Below, in pieces: positions 5,437 through 5,895 of a stretch of DNA of 5,895 bases. Location of the stretch: the NCBI GenBank assembly GCA_036264255.1, contig DATARI010000197.1, positions 1-5,895 on the forward strand. Direction: 5' to 3'. The translations under genes were made by a program, and so were the position numbers. The notes below the pieces were generated by a model. It did not search any database. It saw only the letters and a list, made by a program, of their open reading frames with translations, and had not been told where the DNA came from. This DNA comes from DASZIT01 sp036264255 (GTDB lineage: Bacteria; Actinomycetota; Acidimicrobiia; Acidimicrobiales; RAAP-2). Numbering within the stretch: position 1 is the first letter of the stretch; the number at the start of each line of letters is the position of its first letter.

Positions 5437-5895
5437 CGCACATCCACCGAGGCGCCCACCACCGAGACATCGACGCCGGGGACCTGCTCCAAGGATTCGA
5501 GCGAGATGTGGCCGATCCGGGCGCTGAAGGGCCCGATCTGGACGATGTCGCCGAGGGCGAGGTCCCGCCGGCCACGGAGCCGCTGGCCGTTGACGTGGGT
5601 GCCGTCCACCGCCGCCTGCTCCTCGATCCACAGTTGGCCATCGGCGGCCCGGCCGACCCGGGCATGCCGGTTGCGGATGAGGGGATGAACCAGGCGGATG
5701 GACGCATCGACGTCCGATCCGATGGTCAAGGTGGCGCCGGCCAGGGGCAGACGCCCCCGCAACTCGTTGGCGGGGACCTCGACCGGGAGCAGCTCGGACA
5801 GGTCGACCGGCCGGGACCGACCCAATCGGGCGGTGGCGAAATCAACCAGCCGGTCGGAGAACCGTCGTGGCTCTTCGGGCTGGTCGCCGACTGAT
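5328..5895 (-). CDS. FHA domain, N-terminal part of the FHA-ABC transporter (partial, frameshifted)
   Basis: The frame enters from the right edge with no stop or ATG (the only visible alternative start is a TTG at 5823-5825), so the true start probably lies outside the window. Residues are counted from the first full codon, at 5894. An amphipathic stretch RRFSDRLVDFATARL (10-24) precedes an FHA beta-sandwich at about 5514-5753 (residues 48-127): LTIGSDVDASIRL, RNRHARV, LWIEEQ, DGTHVNGQRL, LALGDIVQIG. A linker VDVSVVGASVDVR follows. Downstream of about 5438 the frame gives only low-complexity A/S/G/P sequence to a stop at 5328, while the ABC ATPase begins one frame away. FHA domains normally bind phosphothreonine, but here the usual contact residues are replaced (GR to GS, SxxH to RxxH, first NG to DG). 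The domain order matches M. tuberculosis Rv1747, which has two FHA domains, so another may lie upstream. Confidence 0.75.
   Translation of the reverse strand, partial: SVGDQPEEPRRFSDRLVDFATARLGRSRPVDLSELLPVEVPANELRGRLPLAGATLTIGSDVDASIRLVHPLIRNRHARVGRAADGQLWIEEQAAVDGTHVNGQRLRGRRDLALGDIVQIGPFSARIGHISLESLEQVPGVDVSVVGASVDVRGGAAASGGCSTTSPSVSAGAASPPSPGPAARARRP
5422..5438 (-). other. Apparent single-base frameshift joining the FHA and ABC frames
   Basis: On the minus strand CGAGGCGGCGCCGCAGC is where FHA-frame coding sense ends (...ASVDVR) and ABC-frame sense begins (SIRRLLDDVSLSL). The shift needed is -1, as if one base had been lost. Adding one C within GGCGGCGCC would read VDVRGGRRSIRRLLDD, a natural-looking linker. 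The site is an alternating GC tract that is prone to sequencing or replication error. I see no X-XXY-YYZ slippery heptamer in it. Either the gene is a recent pseudogene or the base was missed in sequencing. Confidence 0.65.

Noticed and set aside
5328..5631. Programmed -1 ribosomal frameshift producing the FHA-ABC fusion
   Set aside because: No slippery heptamer or clear downstream structure is visible at the junction; a lost base in a GC tract is the simpler explanation.
1..5895. tRNA, rRNA, CRISPR array, insertion sequence or phage elements
   Set aside because: I saw no cloverleaf-like sequence, regularly spaced repeats, transposase motifs or terminal inverted repeats; base composition is uniform, with no sign of recent transfer.

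Overview
The window is strongly G+C-rich DNA with G/C-loaded third codon positions. It encodes an acyl-CoA dehydrogenase/thioesterase pair, an SDR/carboxymuconolactone-decarboxylase-like pair, and an FHA-ABC-permease fusion of the Mycobacterium Rv1747 type. This mix points to a high-GC actinobacterium. A free-living, lipid- or terpenoid-degrading lineage (mycobacterial relatives or Acidimicrobiia) is my best guess, but that placement is inference from gene content only.

Layout, left to right. (1) Positions 1-154, minus strand: the 5' end of a gene whose first 51 codons encode a clear Sec signal peptide; the rest lies outside the window. (2) Positions 155-286: a non-coding gap with a probable promoter and ribosome binding site for that gene, and a GC-rich hairpin just past the stop of the next gene. 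(3) Positions 287-2286, minus strand: a two-gene operon, acyl-CoA dehydrogenase then a TesB-like double-hotdog acyl-CoA thioesterase, joined by a TTGA stop/start overlap. (4) Positions 2287-2382: a short divergent promoter region with a perfect 6-3-6 inverted repeat. (5) Positions 2383-3812, plus strand: a two-gene operon, an SDR oxidoreductase then a carboxymuconolactone-decarboxylase-family protein, joined by an ATGA overlap. (6) Positions 3826-5895, minus strand and convergent with the previous operon: a large FHA-ABC ATPase-ABC2 permease protein. It is cut by the right window edge and broken by an apparent single-base frameshift near 5422-5438.

The two divergent operons look like one catabolic module. 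The dehydrogenase would introduce a 2,3-double bond into an acyl-CoA, the thioesterase would hydrolyse an acyl-CoA (salvage or product release), the SDR would oxidise or reduce an alcohol/ketone, and the CMD-like protein would act on an unknown ring or peroxide-type substrate. Hydratase, thiolase and CoA ligase are not in the window, so the substrate cannot be named. The ABC protein is probably functionally separate: an exporter whose cytoplasmic FHA module is, in characterised relatives, a docking site for Ser/Thr-kinase phosphorylation.

I see no wholly new system. The points most worth a second look are the frameshift in the FHA-ABC gene, an FHA domain that lacks the usual phosphothreonine-contact residues, and the palindrome overlapping a likely -10 element between the two catabolic operons.
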